NCBI GenBank assembly: GCA_016210055.1
Contig: JACQUZ010000150.1
Coordinates: 1-62,700, forward strand
DNA: 62,700 bases
From: Deltaproteobacteria bacterium
GTDB taxonomy: Bacteria; Myxococcota_A; Polyangia; Haliangiales; SHYZ01
Direction: 5' to 3'
Of this stretch, positions 18,053 through 25,644 are shown in pieces (position 1 is the first letter of the stretch; the number at the start of each line of letters is the position of its first letter). The notes below the pieces were generated by a model. The model worked only from the letters and a program-made list of their open reading frames with translations, did no database searches and was not told where the DNA came from. The position numbers and the translations under genes are program-made.

Positions 18053-18498
18053 GTTTGCCCCTCCTCTCTCGTTGCCAAGGAAAGCACGCATGAGAAAAGC
18101 TCGGCTGGTGACACTGGTTTCGAGAGGATGCGATCCACGCCACGGCGAGCAGCCTCTTCTCGGCTGAGGTTCACGCCCCAGCCACTCAAGACCACAACGG
18201 GCGTGGCGGGATTCCGATGCTTCGCTGCCATGGAGACGTGCCACCCCTCCCGGTCTGGGAGGTTGAGATCCACCAACACCACGTCAAACACCCGCTCTTC
18301 CACCGCGCGAATCCCTTCCTCCGCGGTGGTGGCCGTGGTCGTCACAAGGCCAAGCTCGCCCAGGATCGCGACTGTAACTTCACGGTTTTCGTCATCATCC
18401 TCCACGTAGAGCACGTGCAACTGAGCTTGCTTCGCGCCGCGTGCACGCAGGGTTGGGAATCGCGGCGAAGCTGGTCGTTGCTGAAGACGCCCACTCAT
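18049..18498 (-). CDS. Stand-alone response regulator receiver domain protein
   Basis: A 149-residue CheY-like receiver with no output domain. Residues 1-26 are a basic, Pro/Arg-rich extension. The fold carries the acidic pocket in YVEDDDENR (Glu33, Asp34, Asp35), the phosphoacceptor Asp77 in LVDLNLPDREG, Ser105 in VLSGW and Lys127 in LSKP, so all phosphorylation residues are intact. Its stop overlaps the start of a small membrane protein gene by GTGA. A kinase-like phosphoacceptor protein without a catalytic domain lies 3 kb away; the two might belong to one phosphorelay, but that is inference from proximity. Confidence 0.9.
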   Translation of the reverse strand: MSGRLQQRPASPRFPTLRARGAKQAQLHVLYVEDDDENREVTVAILGELGLVTTTATTAEEGIRAVEERVFDVVLVDLNLPDREGWHVSMAAKHRNPATPVVVLSGWGVNLSREEAARRGVDRILSKPVSPAELFSCVLSLATREEGQT

Positions 18499-18668
18499 GA
18501 CGCTCGGACACTATTCAAGGGACGTGCCGGTAGGAATCCGTGCTTTGTGCCGGTCGTCCGAAGGCCGCCAGCCGCTCGTCATGTATGAGCCCTGCACACG
18601 CGCCACGACGTCCTGTGAAACAATGGAGCATTCGATCGCAACTTTCAGGGCACGGGTAGTAATCCGCC

Positions 18669-18697
18669 TTGAACAGGAACCATCAGCTTGTTAGGGT
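18669..18697 (+). promoter_or_regulatory. Sigma-70-type promoter candidate before tandem ATP-grasp gene
   Basis: TTGAAC at 18669, a 17-base spacer, then TAGGGT at 18692 preceded by TG-T (an extended -10). The predicted transcript start would lie around 18704, giving a leader of about 10 bases before the ATG at 18714. Confidence 0.4.
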
Positions 18698-18713
18698 CTG
18701 ATGAAAGCGCGCC

Positions 18714-20864
18714 ATGAAAATTGCTTTCACGCACAACCTGCGACTTACCGACAGCGAAGAGGAAGCCGAATTTGACACCGCCGAGACGGTGGATGCCATT
18801 GCATCGGCCCTCGCCTCGGCCGGCCACGAGGTGGAGAAGATCGAGGTCTCGGGACCCGCTTCTCACTTGGTGTCCCGACTCGAGGCATCGGACCCGGACC
18901 TCATTTTCAACACTGCGGAAGGACGCCGGGGACGTGCTCGAGAAGCATTCTACCCCGCGCTTTTCGGCGAGCTCGGATTTCCGTACACGGGTTCCGACGC
19001 ATATGTCCTCACCCTCACGCTCGACAAGTGGTTGACGAAGCTCGTCTTGAACGCCCATGGGGTGGACAGCCCCCGCAGCCGCCTCGTTTCCCCCAACGAG
19101 CTCTCCCGAATCTCCGACTCAGGCATCGGCCTGTCGTTCCCCGTCATCGTCAAGCCCAACTACGAGGGTTCGTCCAAGGGAATCGGGGATGAAGCAGTCG
19201 CCCGCGATCCGCGAGGACTCGTGGCGCTCCTCAAGCAGTCGCTTTCCTCGTATCCGGCCGGCGTGCTCGTGGAAGAGTTCATTCCGGGAAGCGACGTTTC
19301 GGTCGGCTTCCTCGCGGGCGTCGAAGGGGATGGGATACTTGCCCCGGTGGAGTACGTCGTCGATCCGGTGGCGCGCAACCGCTACAACATCTACGACTAT
19401 CGCCTCAAGAACGTGAGCCCGTCGTACGTGCACGTGCGATGCCCAGCCGACATTTCACGCGATGTCGCCGCGCGCCTCCGGGTCATTTCGCGAACCGTGT
19501 TCACGTCGCTTGGGATTCGCGACGTGGGCCGCATCGACTTCCGCCTTGGAGACGACGGCCGCATCTATCTCCTCGAAGTCAACGCGCTCCCGTCCCTCGA
19601 GCGAGGCGCTGGACTGTTTGCCGGCGCCGCACACGCCGGACTCTCCTACGACATGGCCATCTCCGCCATCGTGAAGAGCGCCGCATTGCGCTGGAAACTC
19701 GCCACGCCGTTGGAGCTCGGCACTGCCAGCCGCAAGAAATCCCAGCAGGTCCGCGTGGGCTTCACGTACAACATGAAGCGAGTGGACTCCAAGGCGGGGG
19801 ACGACGCCGAGGCCGAATACGATCCACCCGAGACTATTTCGGCAATTTCCGACGGTCTCGCGCACCATGGCCATGCCGTTGTGCACCTGGAAGCCACGCC
19901 CGACCTCCCCAGGCTCTTGGCGGAGTCGAACGTGGACCTGGTCTTCAATATCGCCGAGGGTCTCGTAGGCAGAAACCGGGAAGCGCAAGTGCCGGCGCTG
20001 TGTGAGCTCCTCGGAATTCCGTACACGGGCTCTGACTCGGCGACCCTGGCCATCGCCCTCGACAAAGCCCTCACCAAGAAGGTCCTCAAGCAGCACGATA
20101 TCCTCACGCCCGAGTTCCAGCTCTTCGAGACGGGGCGCGAGCGACTCTCCCCCACCCTCCGCTTTCCGGTGATCGTGAAGCCGAATGCCGAGGGCTCCTC
20201 GAAGGGCATCGCAGGTACTTCGGTCGTCGACGACGAAACCGGGATGCGCGCAGCTGTCCGAGCCCTCATCGAGAAGTACCGCCAACCCGCCCTCGTAGAG
20301 GAGTACATCCCCGGCCGCGAGTTCACGATTGGACTCCTTGGAGACCGGCGCCCGCGTGTCTTGCCCCCGATGGAGATCTGTTTCAAGGATCGAGCCATCA
20401 CGCGCCCGGTGTATGACTTCCAGGTCAAGCAAGAATGGGAAAAGCACGTCGAGTATCGCTGCCCCGCGCCGGTCACTCCGGCAGAGCTTAAGGTGCTCGA
20501 GCGCGCCGCACGCGAGACCTTCTCCGCCCTCGACTGCCGTGACGTGGCGCGAGTAGACGTGAAGATGAACCCCCAGGGGCAAGTATACGTGCTCGAAGTG
20601 AATCCCCTCCCGGGGTTGACCCCCGACTACTCTGACTTGGTCCTCATTGCGCGGGCCGCTGGCATCGACTACCGCACGCTCATAGGGGAGATCCTCGCCG
20701 GCGGGCTCAAGCGAATGAGGGAGAAGCGGCGTGGGCTCGCCGAACAGCGCGCCGGCGATAAGAACGTCCCTGAAAAGGCGGGCGATAAGGCAGCGGACCG
20801 CACCGACCGAACCGAAAAGACAAATGGCCAGGCCACCCCAGTGACTTCGGCTGGGGGCTCATGA
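18714..20864 (+). CDS. Tandem D-Ala-D-Ala-ligase-like ATP-grasp protein
   Basis: A 716-residue cytosolic protein made of two complete D-alanine-D-alanine-ligase-like units in one chain. Unit 1 spans about residues 1-335 and unit 2 about 345-660; the tail (665-716) is hydrophilic, rich in Lys, Asp and Thr. Each unit has the same markers: FN(T/I)AEG, GxxxREA, PYTGSD, LDKxLTK, a VIVKPN..EGSSKGI ATP-binding serine loop (near residues 147 and 489), EE(F/Y)IPG, and a metal-binding LEVN (A/P)LP segment (near 288 and 626). All metal and ATP residues seem retained in both halves, so both may be active. The family joins two amino acids or hydroxy acids through an acyl-phosphate; the real substrates are unknown. 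The stop overlaps the start of a P1 aminopeptidase (ATGA). This may make a dipeptide-like compound rather than a cell-wall precursor. Confidence 0.88.
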   Translation: MKIAFTHNLRLTDSEEEAEFDTAETVDAIASALASAGHEVEKIEVSGPASHLVSRLEASDPDLIFNTAEGRRGRAREAFYPALFGELGFPYTGSDAYVLTLTLDKWLTKLVLNAHGVDSPRSRLVSPNELSRISDSGIGLSFPVIVKPNYEGSSKGIGDEAVARDPRGLVALLKQSLSSYPAGVLVEEFIPGSDVSVGFLAGVEGDGILAPVEYVVDPVARNRYNIYDYRLKNVSPSYVHVRCPADISRDVAARLRVISRTVFTSLGIRDVGRIDFRLGDDGRIYLLEVNALPSLERGAGLFAGAAHAGLSYDMAISAIVKSAALRWKLATPLELGTASRKKSQQVRVGFTYNMKRVDSKAGDDAEAEYDPPETISAISDGLAHHGHAVVHLEATPDLPRLLAESNVDLVFNIAEGLVGRNREAQVPALCELLGIPYTGSDSATLAIALDKALTKKVLKQHDILTPEFQLFETGRERLSPTLRFPVIVKPNAEGSSKGIAGTSVVDDETGMRAAVRALIEKYRQPALVEEYIPGREFTIGLLGDRRPRVLPPMEICFKDRAITRPVYDFQVKQEWEKHVEYRCPAPVTPAELKVLERAARETFSALDCRDVARVDVKMNPQGQVYVLEVNPLPGLTPDYSDLVLIARAAGIDYRTLIGEILAGGLKRMREKRRGLAEQRAGDKNVPEKAGDKAADRTDRTEKTNGQATPVTSAGGS

Positions 20865-22018
20865 ACGACAAGCCAAAAGCGCTTCCGAACACAGCACCTT
20901 CCCACCCCGCGGGTCGAAAACGTGCACGCGACCTAGGGATCCACATCGGGCGTTATCCCGTGGGGCCATTCAATGCGATCACCGATGTCCCTGGCGTGAA
21001 GGTCGGACACACGACTCTCATCGCCGGGGAAGGGAAGCTGATTCCGGGCAAGGGACCTGTCCGCACGGGCGTCACTGCGATTCACCCGTCGCCCAACTTG
21101 TTCCATGAGCGCGTTATCGGCGGAAGCTTCGTCCTCAACGGCGCGGGGGAAGTGAGCGGATTAACGCAGGTCGACGAATGGGGCCTTCTCGAGACCCCCA
21201 TCCTCCTCACCAACACCATGTCCGTGGGCAAGGTCTCCGACGCGGCGGTCAAGTGGATGACCCGCCTGTACCCGGGAATCGGCAGCGACCACGACGTGGT
21301 CATCCCCGTGGTGGCAGAATGCGATGACTCGTTCCTGAACGACTCCGTAGGCAGGCACATCCGCTCGGAACACGTGTACACGGCCATAGAACGCGCGTCG
21401 GCCGGACCAGTTGCCGAGGGATCTGTAGGGGCCGGCACCGGCATGGTGACTTGCGACTTCAAGGCCGGTATCGGCACGGCTTCCCGGCGCGTGCCCGCGG
21501 AGGGGGGAGCCGAACCGAGCACCATCGGCGTGCTCGTCATGTCGAATTTTGGCGTGTGCCGAAACCTGCGCGTAGATGGCGTTCCGATAGGGGAGCTCCT
21601 CGAACCCGACTACCGCCACCTGGCCAAGCGGCAGTACAGCTACGGCTCGATCATTTGCGTGGTGGCGACCGACGCGCCGCTACTTTCTCCCCAGCTCGGC
21701 CGTCTCTGCAAGAGAGCCGCGCTCGGGATCGGCCGTTCGGGCAGCTATGCGGCGCACGGCTCTGGGGAGATCATCATTGCCTTTTCGACCGCCAACAAGG
21801 TGCCGAGGCAAGCCCACGGGATGATGCACCGAATCAACGTGCTCCTCGACGAGGCGCTGGGCCCGCACTACGAAGCGGTAATCGAAGCGACCGAGGAGGC
21901 GATCCTCAACTCTCTGTGCATGGCGCCGGACATGACGGGACAGGGGGGCAATTTCGCCCCAGGGCTTCCCCTGGACAAGGTCGTGGCGCTTATGGACAGG
22001 TACCGACCAAAGGTCTAG
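20861..22018 (+). CDS. P1 family (DmpA/S58) aminopeptidase
   Basis: A 385-residue N-terminal-nucleophile peptidase of the P1/DmpA family, known for L-aminopeptidase, D-amidase/esterase and beta-peptidyl aminopeptidase activity. The self-cleavage site that frees the catalytic serine is visible as YGS-IIC, with Gly262/Ser263 at 21644-21649, followed by the conserved VATDAPLL. Other family blocks are NAITDVPGVKVGH, the RTGVTAI segment and NGAGE. No signal peptide is seen, so it acts in the cytoplasm. The ATG overlaps the stop of the tandem ATP-grasp ligase gene (ATGA), implying coupled synthesis: one protein forms amide bonds and the other can cleave small peptides, including D- or beta-amino-acid ones. 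The 3' end overlaps the convergent zinc-peptidase gene by 29 bases. Confidence 0.92.
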   Translation: MNDKPKALPNTAPSHPAGRKRARDLGIHIGRYPVGPFNAITDVPGVKVGHTTLIAGEGKLIPGKGPVRTGVTAIHPSPNLFHERVIGGSFVLNGAGEVSGLTQVDEWGLLETPILLTNTMSVGKVSDAAVKWMTRLYPGIGSDHDVVIPVVAECDDSFLNDSVGRHIRSEHVYTAIERASAGPVAEGSVGAGTGMVTCDFKAGIGTASRRVPAEGGAEPSTIGVLVMSNFGVCRNLRVDGVPIGELLEPDYRHLAKRQYSYGSIICVVATDAPLLSPQLGRLCKRAALGIGRSGSYAAHGSGEIIIAFSTANKVPRQAHGMMHRINVLLDEALGPHYEAVIEATEEAILNSLCMAPDMTGQGGNFAPGLPLDKVVALMDRYRPKV

Positions 22019-23138
22019 GCCGAGGGGCAGCATCAGGGGCCGGATCAACGAAGTGTCTCGTCCTCAGGAAGTTCGACGTCAGCATCGTGATGAGAGCGGT
22101 GAGCCCGATAATCGAATCGCTCTCCTTCCCCGGAACCGCTCGGACACCGAGCACTCGGAGCCGCCCGATGAGAAACTCCAGGAGCGCCTTCACCACGTAC
22201 ATCCTGGAGCCAGTGTAGTTGGACACGGTCCGCATGATGCTGCGACGTCTCTCCCACGTCACGGTAGCGCCATCGATGCCCAACCCTTCCGCAGGAAACA
22301 GCTCGCGCAGGTCCTGGTCGAGCGAATCCCGAAGCTCATCGACAGGCGGGCCGTCGGCTTCCGCGCGCCGCTTGTAGAACTCGGCAACCGTGAAGGCGAG
22401 CTCGTCTGGGTCAGTGGTCACCGAGCTCGGATCGACCGACGGGGAGAGGTGGCCGATCCTGGGTGCGAGCCGGTCGATGTACTCCAGTTTCGGCAAGGCC
22501 TCGGTCCCTGAATAGCGAGCCTTCCAGTCCAGTCCGGGGGTAAGCCACACCGCGAACGTCTCGGCGAAGTCCTCATCCGGGTGCTTCTGCGCGTACCAAC
22601 CTGGAAGGTGGCGAACATGCTTCCGAGAAAACGGGCACGGCAAATAATCGTCATCGTACTCGGCGAAAAAATTGCCGAACAGCCGGGTCCACTCCGCCTC
22701 TTCGTACAGGCGATAGGCGTAGTTCACGGCGTGCCCCGCCTCATGCCGCAAGCCCATGAGGATCCGGTCGGAGTCCTCGAGGTCGTCTGCATGCTGTTCT
22801 TCTAGTGCCCAAAAACGTGAATCGACCAAGTAGAAGGGGACGCCGATGATCGGCACCCCATCGGGGCAACCCCACTCGTTCGCGACATAGAGGGGAGGTC
22901 GGAAACCAATGCCCGCTTGAGAGAGTTCCTTGTAGAGGGTCTCTACTTGCGGCCAAAGAGGGCTGGTCTCGAGCTTGAGGCCTAGCAGGTCCACCCTCTG
23001 GCCCCAAAGATCTGGAAGGCTGGCATTCGCTTGCTGGGTCACGGTGGGAAATGATGCAAGGCGTTGGCCGCCGGAACAAGGACCGGCGACGAAAAAAATA
23101 TCTGCACGTCCTTTCCGTCCATGGCAGCAAAGCCACAA
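21990..23138 (-). CDS. Putative zinc-binding metallopeptidase
   Basis: A 382-residue protein with an HEAGH zinc site at residues 132-136 (preceded by LMGLR) and a likely third ligand downstream in HPDEDFAETFA (Glu193). It resembles the putative zinc-peptidase family found in Myxococcota and Acidobacteria whose members are annotated only by this motif. A strongly charged segment follows, with no membrane helix. The first 33 residues are doubtful: TTG at 23138 has no Shine-Dalgarno, and GTG at 23042 (start VTQQANAS) is an alternative. The gene ends inside the last 29 bases of the P1 aminopeptidase gene on the other strand. An AT-rich palindrome lies just upstream. The target is unknown; a link to the peptide ligase-aminopeptidase pair is only positional. 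Confidence 0.72.
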   Translation of the reverse strand: MWLCCHGRKGRADIFFVAGPCSGGQRLASFPTVTQQANASLPDLWGQRVDLLGLKLETSPLWPQVETLYKELSQAGIGFRPPLYVANEWGCPDGVPIIGVPFYLVDSRFWALEEQHADDLEDSDRILMGLRHEAGHAVNYAYRLYEEAEWTRLFGNFFAEYDDDYLPCPFSRKHVRHLPGWYAQKHPDEDFAETFAVWLTPGLDWKARYSGTEALPKLEYIDRLAPRIGHLSPSVDPSSVTTDPDELAFTVAEFYKRRAEADGPPVDELRDSLDQDLRELFPAEGLGIDGATVTWERRRSIMRTVSNYTGSRMYVVKALLEFLIGRLRVLGVRAVPGKESDSIIGLTALITMLTSNFLRTRHFVDPAPDAAPRPRPLVGTCP

Positions 23139-23153
23139 TTACACTCAACGACA

Positions 23154-23166
23154 AGTAATTATTACT
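23154..23166. promoter_or_regulatory. AT-rich palindrome AGTAATTATTACT
   Basis: A perfect 6-bp inverted repeat around a single T, 16 bases upstream of the possible TTG start at 23138, in an unusually AT-rich island of this G+C-rich window. It may be an operator overlapping the promoter of the metallopeptidase gene. No regulator is assigned. Confidence 0.35.
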
Positions 23167-23210
23167 GATTTACGTGGCAAAAAATCCCCTCTTGACCCGA
23201 AAAAGGCGGT

Positions 23211-24476
23211 TCACCACCCCATTTTTTGTTCCCAAAAGAGCACCGCCAAGGCCACGGCGAGGGTGGCGAGGGACAGAACGCTGCCGTACCGAAGGAACTC
23301 GAAGAACCCCACCTTGATGCGGGGTCCATGGCCCGACGACGAACTCGCCTCGGCCGATTCGAACACGATGAGGTTTGCGACGCTGCCGAAGAGCGTGAGG
23401 TTCCCGGCGAGCGTGGAGGCAAAAGCCAGCACGATGAATCCCCAGCGTGGCTCGGGCATGTGCGGTACCCACTTGGCCGCCACGAGCACGAAGGGGACGT
23501 TCGAAACCAGGTTCGAGCCAACGACCGTTATGAGAGCGAAGGCTAGGTAGCCGGTAGCATTGGCCACGCCAATGTAGGGCAAGAGGGGCTCGGTGAGCTT
23601 GCTCAGTGCCCCCGACCGCTCGACACCGCGGATGACCACAAATAGGCCGGCGAAAAAAAGAAGGAGCACCCAATCGACCCGATGAAACGCCCTTCTTGGC
23701 TCCACGCGAGCGACGGCCAAAAGGAGGGCAGCCGCAACCATGGCCGCGCCGGCGAGCGAGCGGCCCGACATGGCCAGGCCCACGAAAAGCGCAAGGGCAA
23801 GGAGCCCTTTCCCAGCCAGCACCCGATCGAGCTCGGGTCTTGGCGGCGCGTGCTCGGCAAGCTTGCCGCGTGGGAGGACCTTGCGGAACATCCACGAAAG
23901 GAGCGCTGCGTCGACCGCCAAGCACAGCACTCCAGCTGGCAAAGACAGGAGCAGGTACTCCAGGTAACCGGGGTTTCCGGCCGCTGCCATGCCGATGATC
24001 ATGTTCTGCGGGTTCCCGGTGAACGTCACGGCCCCACCCAGGTTCGAAGCCGTGGCCAGTGCCAAGAGGTACGGGAGCGCGGGAAGCCTGGCTTCCGATG
24101 CGACCGCCAGGACGAGCGGAGTGAACATGAGGCAAATGGTGTCGTTCACGAGGAGCGCGGACAGGCCGCCCGCCACGAAGACAAGGGCCCACAAGAGCGA
24201 GCGCGACGACCGAGCGCGCGTGAGTACCCACCAAGCCGTGTATCGGAAGAACTTCGCCTCCATGAGGTAGGCGGCGATGATCATGACGCCGAGGAGCAGG
24301 CCGATCGTGTCGAGGTTGATGGCGCGGTATGCCTCCTCGAGAGACAAGCCGCCGAAAACCACCATCGCGACAGCTCCACACAATGCGGCAGCCGGCCGAT
24401 CCACGGGGATGAACGGGAGCCTCTGCCCGGCCATGGCCAGGTACGTGAGCCCAAAAATGACGAGAGGGGAGAACAA
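23211..24476 (-). CDS. Anion permease of the ArsB/NhaD (ion transporter) superfamily
   Basis: A 421-residue inner-membrane permease with about 10-11 hydrophobic segments. The N-terminus, with DRPAAALCGAVAMVV, and two copies of the family's substrate-loop signature, ALLVNDTICLMFTPL near residue 108 followed by NLGGAVTFTGNPQN near residue 145, and SNLVSNVPFVL near residue 325, place it in the arsenite/Na-H antiporter-like ion-transporter superfamily. The start is TTG at 24476 without a clear Shine-Dalgarno; an 8-bp inverted repeat overlaps it. There is no arsenic operon gene (arsR, arsC, arsA) nearby, so arsenite export is not indicated and the ion is unknown. It ends 72 bases before the metallopeptidase start on the same strand. 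Confidence 0.85.
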   Translation of the reverse strand: MFSPLVIFGLTYLAMAGQRLPFIPVDRPAAALCGAVAMVVFGGLSLEEAYRAINLDTIGLLLGVMIIAAYLMEAKFFRYTAWWVLTRARSSRSLLWALVFVAGGLSALLVNDTICLMFTPLVLAVASEARLPALPYLLALATASNLGGAVTFTGNPQNMIIGMAAAGNPGYLEYLLLSLPAGVLCLAVDAALLSWMFRKVLPRGKLAEHAPPRPELDRVLAGKGLLALALFVGLAMSGRSLAGAAMVAAALLLAVARVEPRRAFHRVDWVLLLFFAGLFVVIRGVERSGALSKLTEPLLPYIGVANATGYLAFALITVVGSNLVSNVPFVLVAAKWVPHMPEPRWGFIVLAFASTLAGNLTLFGSVANLIVFESAEASSSSGHGPRIKVGFFEFLRYGSVLSLATLAVALAVLFWEQKMGW

Positions 24477-24503
24477 GCCCGATCGTTCTTACACTATCGG
24501 GCT
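24476..24503. promoter_or_regulatory. 8-bp inverted repeat in divergent promoter region
   Basis: AGCCCGAT and ATCGGGCT flank a 12-base spacer between the divergent anion permease and the Asp-rich lipoprotein gene. The left arm touches the permease start codon. It could be an operator or a 5' leader hairpin. Confidence 0.3.
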
Positions 24504-24554
24504 GACAAGGTTGATGGTCTTGCGTTCGGTGCGAGCGAACGATACGCTTGCCCC

Positions 24555-25247
24555 ATGCGCAAGTCCTTTGTGGTTGGTCTACTCATGTTGACGGCATGCG
24601 GTGGGTCGCAAAAGGGGCAGCTTTCTGGAGATGGCGCCGGTGAGATCGGCGAATCCTCCGGTGATGGAGACCTCAGGATCCCCAAGGTAGACACGACGCT
24701 CTGCGACGCATCGGGCAAGCAGGTGGCCCAATTTGACCTGAACCGGGACAACAAGCCCGACGTGTGGAAGCTCTTCAAGACCACCGAGCAGAAAGGAACC
24801 ACGATCCAGGTCCTGACGTGCAAGCAGGCGGACCTGGACCATGACGGACGCAAGGACTACGTGGCCCAGTATGATGACTCTGGAGCGCTCCTCATCGAGG
24901 AGCAGGACTTCGACTTCGACGGTAAGTTCGACGCCCGGTACCACTACGACAGGAAGACCGGGAACCGCTATCTTGTCGAGCGCGAGACGGGCTTCGACAA
25001 TAAGCCCGACATCTGGGAGAAGTACGACAAGGAAGGCCGCCTGCAGAGCGTGCGGCGTGACCGAAACGCCGACGGGAAGCCAGACTACTGGGAGCAGTAC
25101 ACGGCGGGCGTCTTGGATGCCATCCTGTATGACGACGACTACGACGGGAAAGTAGATCGCCAAGACGATGCCCGCCCCAAGGCGAGCCCCCAGGCGGAGC
25201 CCAGTTCGGCACCTGTAGGAGCGCCTGCGCCTTCCGCGGGCGGTTAG
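24555..25247 (+). CDS. Lipoprotein with repeated Asp-rich calcium-binding-like motifs
   Basis: A 230-residue predicted lipoprotein. The signal peptide ends in the lipobox MLTAC at residue 15, followed by a Gly/Ser-rich tether to residue 38. The body has at least six short repeats of the form DxxxDxKPDxW or DxDxDGxxD (for example DLDHDGRKD, DFDFDGKFD and DYDGKVD), resembling EF-hand-like or thrombospondin-type-3 calcium sites often seen in myxobacterial secreted proteins. The tail is low-complexity Ala/Pro. Likely a calcium-dependent structural or surface protein; no enzymatic motif is seen. The frame stays open far upstream, but that stretch is antisense to the permease, so the ATG at 24555 is taken as the start. 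A strong hairpin follows the stop. Confidence 0.82.
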   Translation: MRKSFVVGLLMLTACGGSQKGQLSGDGAGEIGESSGDGDLRIPKVDTTLCDASGKQVAQFDLNRDNKPDVWKLFKTTEQKGTTIQVLTCKQADLDHDGRKDYVAQYDDSGALLIEEQDFDFDGKFDARYHYDRKTGNRYLVERETGFDNKPDIWEKYDKEGRLQSVRRDRNADGKPDYWEQYTAGVLDAILYDDDYDGKVDRQDDARPKASPQAEPSSAPVGAPAPSAGG

Positions 25248-25251
25248 TACA

Positions 25252-25292
25252 AAACAGACCAAGTACGCCGCGGCGGCGCACTTGGTCTGTTT
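25252..25292. terminator. Strong bidirectional hairpin terminator
   Basis: Thirteen-base arms AAACAGACCAAGT (25252-25264) and ACTTGGTCTGTTT (25280-25292) pair perfectly, with a G+C-rich inner stem, CGCCG/CGGCG (25266-25270 with 25274-25278). A/T runs at both ends allow termination in both directions between the convergent lipoprotein and cupin genes. The cupin stop codon (25291-25293) overlaps the right arm. Confidence 0.85.
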
Positions 25293-25644
25293 ATTTCGCC
25301 CTGCCGTACTTGTCTTCCAGCCGCACCACGTCATCCAGCTCTGGAGTCGAGACCTCGACGATATCGCAGTCGTCAATTGCAATCATGCGATGACGCAATC
25401 CAGGGCGAATGCGAAAAGGCTCCCTGGGCTGGAGCTCGATGGTCTGCGGCTCTTCTCCCTCGGCAAAGAACTGGAACTGCAGGCGCCCCGAGAGAACCAT
25501 GATGGTCTCGTCCTTTCGCTCGTGGTACTGGAGCGAAAGGCGTTCCCCTGCCTTGACGTGGAGGATCTTGCCGACATACCTGTCGGCATGCGCCCATATG
25601 AGCTCGTAGCCCCAGGGCTTGTCTACCGTGCGAATCGTGCTCAC
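25291..25644 (-). CDS. Single-domain cupin related to type II mannose-6-phosphate isomerase
   Basis: A 117-residue single cupin. It has the metal-binding cupin motif 1 in LSLQYHERKDE (His, Glu) with GRLQF, and motif 2 in RIRPGLRHRM, and ends with VRLEDKYGR, the typical C-terminal signature of the type II phosphomannose isomerase cupin domain. The fused GDP-mannose pyrophosphorylase part is absent. Its ATG overlaps the stop of the aldehyde dehydrogenase gene (ATGA), so the two are translationally coupled. It may be a sugar-phosphate isomerase or a sugar-binding regulator. Its stop codon lies inside the shared terminator. Confidence 0.85.
   Translation of the reverse strand: MSTIRTVDKPWGYELIWAHADRYVGKILHVKAGERLSLQYHERKDETIMVLSGRLQFQFFAEGEEPQTIELQPREPFRIRPGLRHRMIAIDDCDIVEVSTPELDDVVRLEDKYGRAK

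Noticed and set aside
23682..24554. Long upstream extension of the Asp-rich lipoprotein frame.
   Set aside because: It is antisense to the permease and would remove the lipoprotein signal that starts at 24555.
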